In this document: in pieces, positions 7,075-8,770 of the stretch | Numbering within the stretch: position 1 is the first letter of the stretch | Layout: every line of letters begins with the position of its first letter | NCBI GenBank assembly: GCA_023301645.1 | Contig: JALZUH010000083.1 | Coordinates: forward strand, 1 to 8,770 | Reading direction: 5' to 3' | DNA from: Akkermansiaceae bacterium | GTDB taxonomy: Bacteria > Verrucomicrobiota > Verrucomicrobiia > Verrucomicrobiales > Akkermansiaceae | Length of the DNA stretch: 8,770 nt | Made by a program: the position numbers and the translations under genes | The notes under the pieces: model-generated | Told to the model about the DNA's origin: nothing | Seen by the model: the letters and a program-made list of their open reading frames with translations, nothing else | Databases searched by the model: none

Positions 7075-7533
7075 ATGTCTACTATCCTATCACGCATCGA
7101 AGAACTCGGCTACACACTCCCAGAAGCACCTGCACCAGCAGGATCTTATGTGAACTGCACTCGCTCGGGAAATCTCCTCTTCCTCGCAGGTGGTATCCCA
7201 CCACTCACAGACGACACCTACATTGGTAAAGTCCCTACCGACACATCTGTCGAAGTCGCTCAAGAAGCAGCCCGACTCATCACTCTTAATCGCCTCGCTG
7301 TCGTCAAAGAAGAAATCGGAGACCTCGACAAGATCACAAAGATCGTCAACGTCGGAGGCTTCGTGAACTCCGAGCCAGACTTTTACCAGCACCCAGCCGT
7401 CATCAATGGCTGCTCAGACCTTCTCGTTGAGATCTTTGGCGACAAAGGGATCCACTCCCGCACTGCCATGGGTGCCGCAGCCCTACCGCTCAATGTATCG
7501 GTAGAGATCAACATGATTATTGAAGTTCAATAA
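7075..7533 (+). CDS. RidA family protein (YjgF/YER057c/UK114), 152 aa
   Basis: RidA proteins are small trimeric enzymes that hydrolyse reactive enamine/imine intermediates released by PLP enzymes; some paralogues have other roles. Features visible are RSGNLLFLAGGIPP at 30-43, a central helix with EAARLITLNRLAVVKE at about 64-79, and the C-terminal SRTAMGAAALPLNVSVE at 128-144. The last contains R129, aligning with the catalytic Arg of active RidA (Arg105 in enteric RidA), so deaminase activity is plausible. At 152 residues it is longer than classical RidA (about 128) and resembles the longer subgroup that begins with an ELG.xLP motif (10-16). ATG at 7075 is chosen over an in-frame ATG at 7012, because the latter lies inside pyrG and adds 21 low-complexity residues. 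No Shine-Dalgarno site. It follows pyrG by 19 bases, so it is likely in the operon. Confidence 0.9.
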   Translation: MSTILSRIEELGYTLPEAPAPAGSYVNCTRSGNLLFLAGGIPPLTDDTYIGKVPTDTSVEVAQEAARLITLNRLAVVKEEIGDLDKITKIVNVGGFVNSEPDFYQHPAVINGCSDLLVEIFGDKGIHSRTAMGAAALPLNVSVEINMIIEVQ

Positions 7534-7560
7534 CATGCCCCAAATGACCTTCCCCTAAAA

Positions 7561-7591
7561 ATTCCAAACAACAAACAACAACCACAACACG
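7561..7591 (+). promoter_or_regulatory. CA-rich leader without Shine-Dalgarno before the DUF4190 gene
   Basis: The 30 bases at 7561-7590 contain no G at all and are dominated by CAA/ACA units; the only G is at 7591, next to the ATG. This cannot pair with the anti-Shine-Dalgarno sequence and should be unstructured. That fits start recognition by ribosomal protein S1 or by mRNA accessibility. The other genes here have similar G-poor leaders. Confidence 0.4.
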
Positions 7592-8188
7592 ATGCACACA
7601 AATACAGTATTAGGAGAAGCTCCAGCCACCCCAGCTAAAAGCTCAGGACTCGCTATCAGTAGTCTTATTTGCGGTATTATATCATGCCTAGGATGTCTTC
7701 TCCTCGCAGGTATCCCTGCCATCATATGTGGTCACATGGCGAAGAGTCGCATTAAGCAATCCGAGGGCACGATCTCAGGTAACGGCATGGCAACAGCGGG
7801 TCTCGTCTTGGGATACTTCTCTCTAGTTCTCACCCTTGTAGTAGCCCTTCTAGCGCCCGTTATGATCAAAAAATCAGGTTTTATTGAAATGACCAAGGAT
7901 ATCATCAGTCTGCAAACGATGGTTGAGCCACTCAACAGCTACGAAGCTGAGTTTGGCAAGTTCCCCGACTCACTCGACGAGCTCCAAGACACTCCTTCTG
8001 CCAAAGACGACAAATGGATCTACTTCCCCGGTCAAAGTTCGAAATCAAATGGTAGTAATATCCTCGTTGCTTCACCTCCTTACAGCAATGGTGTTACTCT
8101 CACAATCAATGTCGACGGCATCGTTACACCAATCCCAACAGAGCAATACGAATCCGCCACAGCTGAGCAGCTAGCACCTCAGCAGTAG
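7592..8188 (+). CDS. DUF4190-type membrane protein with pseudopilin-like C-terminal domain, 198 aa
   Basis: The N-terminus (1-18) is polar and Ala/Pro-rich. Two hydrophobic segments at about 19-48 and 67-92 flank a short basic/polar loop (HMAKSRIKQSEGTISGNGM). This is the arrangement of DUF4190, whose hallmark is GHMA.S.I.....G.G.A.AGLVLGY. The soluble part from about 100 on contains SLQTMVEPLNSYEAEFGKFPDSLDEL at 106-131. It resembles the start of the globular domain of type II secretion pseudopilins (GspG-like Y...G.YP.SL..L), then a WIYFPG segment and a strand-rich end. It is probably an inner-membrane protein with the C-terminal domain in the periplasm; the role is unknown. ATG at 7592 follows a G-free leader. 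It lies 58 bases after ridA and 37 before the HAD gene. Domain naming is from recognition of pattern, not from a search. Confidence 0.82.
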   Translation: MHTNTVLGEAPATPAKSSGLAISSLICGIISCLGCLLLAGIPAIICGHMAKSRIKQSEGTISGNGMATAGLVLGYFSLVLTLVVALLAPVMIKKSGFIEMTKDIISLQTMVEPLNSYEAEFGKFPDSLDELQDTPSAKDDKWIYFPGQSSKSNGSNILVASPPYSNGVTLTINVDGIVTPIPTEQYESATAEQLAPQQ

Positions 8189-8225
8189 CAGGCTAAAGTC
8201 CGCTCACCCAAAAACACCCATTCAC

Positions 8226-8770
8226 ATGATACGCGCGGTAGTATTCGACCTCGACGGCACTCTCATCAACTCGCTACCAGCCATCGCGGCCTCACTGAAT
8301 CGTGTTCTCAAAGAGCACGACCTCCCCACCCACAGCCAGCAGCGTGTCCGCACCTTCATCGGTGACGGCATTGCCAAGCTTGTTGAGCGTGCCATGCCCC
8401 AAGACATTCTGGAAAGCTCCCCAGAAAAAGAAGCACTCCAGCAGCTCATCACCGCAATGATGGTCGACTACGCCGATACATGGCACACGGGAACCCATCC
8501 CTACAGCGGTGTAGAAGCCACCCTCCAAAGCCTGCTTGATCAAGGCACCAGCATTGCCGTCTTTTCCAATAAACCAGACGTCTACTGTAAAGAAATCACC
8601 GACAGGCTCTTCCCCACCATCACCTTTACCAAGGTGCTCGGACAGCGCGAAGGAGTGCCAGTGAAGCCAGATCCAGCAGGAGCCTACCACGTTGCTGAGA
8701 GTCTTGGTATTCCCATCACCGAGATCGCCTACCTTGGAGACTCGACCATCGATGTTCATACCGCACGTAA
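8226..8770 (+). CDS. HAD-superfamily hydrolase, phosphoglycolate phosphatase-like, partial (3' end off window)
   Basis: The frame is open from ATG at 8226 to the right edge (181 codons). HAD motif I is FDLDGT (D8 nucleophile, D10 acid), motif II is VFSNKP (S114), motif III is VKPDP (K147), and motif IV is YLGDSTIDV (D172, D176). Residues 15-90 form a helical C1 cap containing GDGIAKLVERA, and VLGQREGVPVKPDP at 137-150 is typical of Gph. Gph hydrolyses 2-phosphoglycolate, a product of DNA repair and oxygenation; related HADs act on other phosphate esters, so the substrate is not certain. The cap argues against KdsC, the capless KDO-8-phosphate phosphatase, despite the nearby kdsB. About 40-45 residues are missing compared with full Gph. 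It is preceded by a G-poor leader with no Shine-Dalgarno site and lies 37 bases after the DUF4190 gene. Confidence 0.9.
   Translation, partial: MIRAVVFDLDGTLINSLPAIAASLNRVLKEHDLPTHSQQRVRTFIGDGIAKLVERAMPQDILESSPEKEALQQLITAMMVDYADTWHTGTHPYSGVEATLQSLLDQGTSIAVFSNKPDVYCKEITDRLFPTITFTKVLGQREGVPVKPDPAGAYHVAESLGIPITEIAYLGDSTIDVHTAR

Noticed and set aside
8162..8183. GCTGAG/CTCAGC inverted repeat at the end of the DUF4190 gene
   Set aside because: It lies inside the coding sequence, has a 10-base loop and no U-tract, so it is not a convincing terminator between operon genes.
8292..8759. 155-codon minus-strand open frame near the right edge
   Set aside because: It is the antisense shadow of the HAD phosphatase, which shows all four HAD motifs on the plus strand.
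8226..8770. KdsC (KDO-8-phosphate phosphatase) as the identity of the HAD gene
   Set aside because: KdsC lacks a cap domain, whereas this protein has a clear helical cap and Gph-like motifs.

Overview
The window looks like ordinary chromosome from a Gram-negative bacterium, most likely a member of the Verrucomicrobiota (Rubritalea/Akkermansia-like). This placement is an inference. It rests on a KDO (lipopolysaccharide) synthesis gene, a DnaA whose box-recognition loop reads GRDHGTV, a DUF4190 protein of a type I associate with Planctomycetes/Verrucomicrobia, and the absence of Shine-Dalgarno motifs before every gene. I see no rRNA, tRNA, CRISPR array, transposase or phage gene.

Left half, all on the minus strand: a large exported protein of unknown function (start at 953, running off the left edge), dnaA (2496 to 1021), and a sodium:solute symporter (4397 to 2793). 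The 296-base gap between symporter and dnaA holds the probable dnaA promoter and an unusual pair of mutually exclusive hairpins just ahead of the dnaA start. The 188 bases at 4398-4585 separate the symporter from the divergent right-hand operon.

Right half, all on the plus strand: kdsB (4586-5347), pyrG (5424-7055), a RidA-family gene (7075-7533), a DUF4190 membrane protein (7592-8188), and a Gph-like HAD phosphatase that starts at 8226 and runs off the right edge. Gaps are only 19 to 76 bases with no convincing terminator, so this is probably one operon. Its core is coherent: PyrG makes CTP and KdsB uses CTP to activate KDO for lipopolysaccharide. RidA and the HAD phosphatase are metabolite clean-up or repair enzymes.

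The window is mostly conventional housekeeping DNA and I do not see a clear new defence or mobile system. The points most worth a second look are the foldable dnaA leader, a dnaA locus that does not look like a replication origin, the uniform lack of Shine-Dalgarno sites with G-free leaders, the glycine in the DnaA DNA-contact loop, and two poorly characterised envelope proteins.
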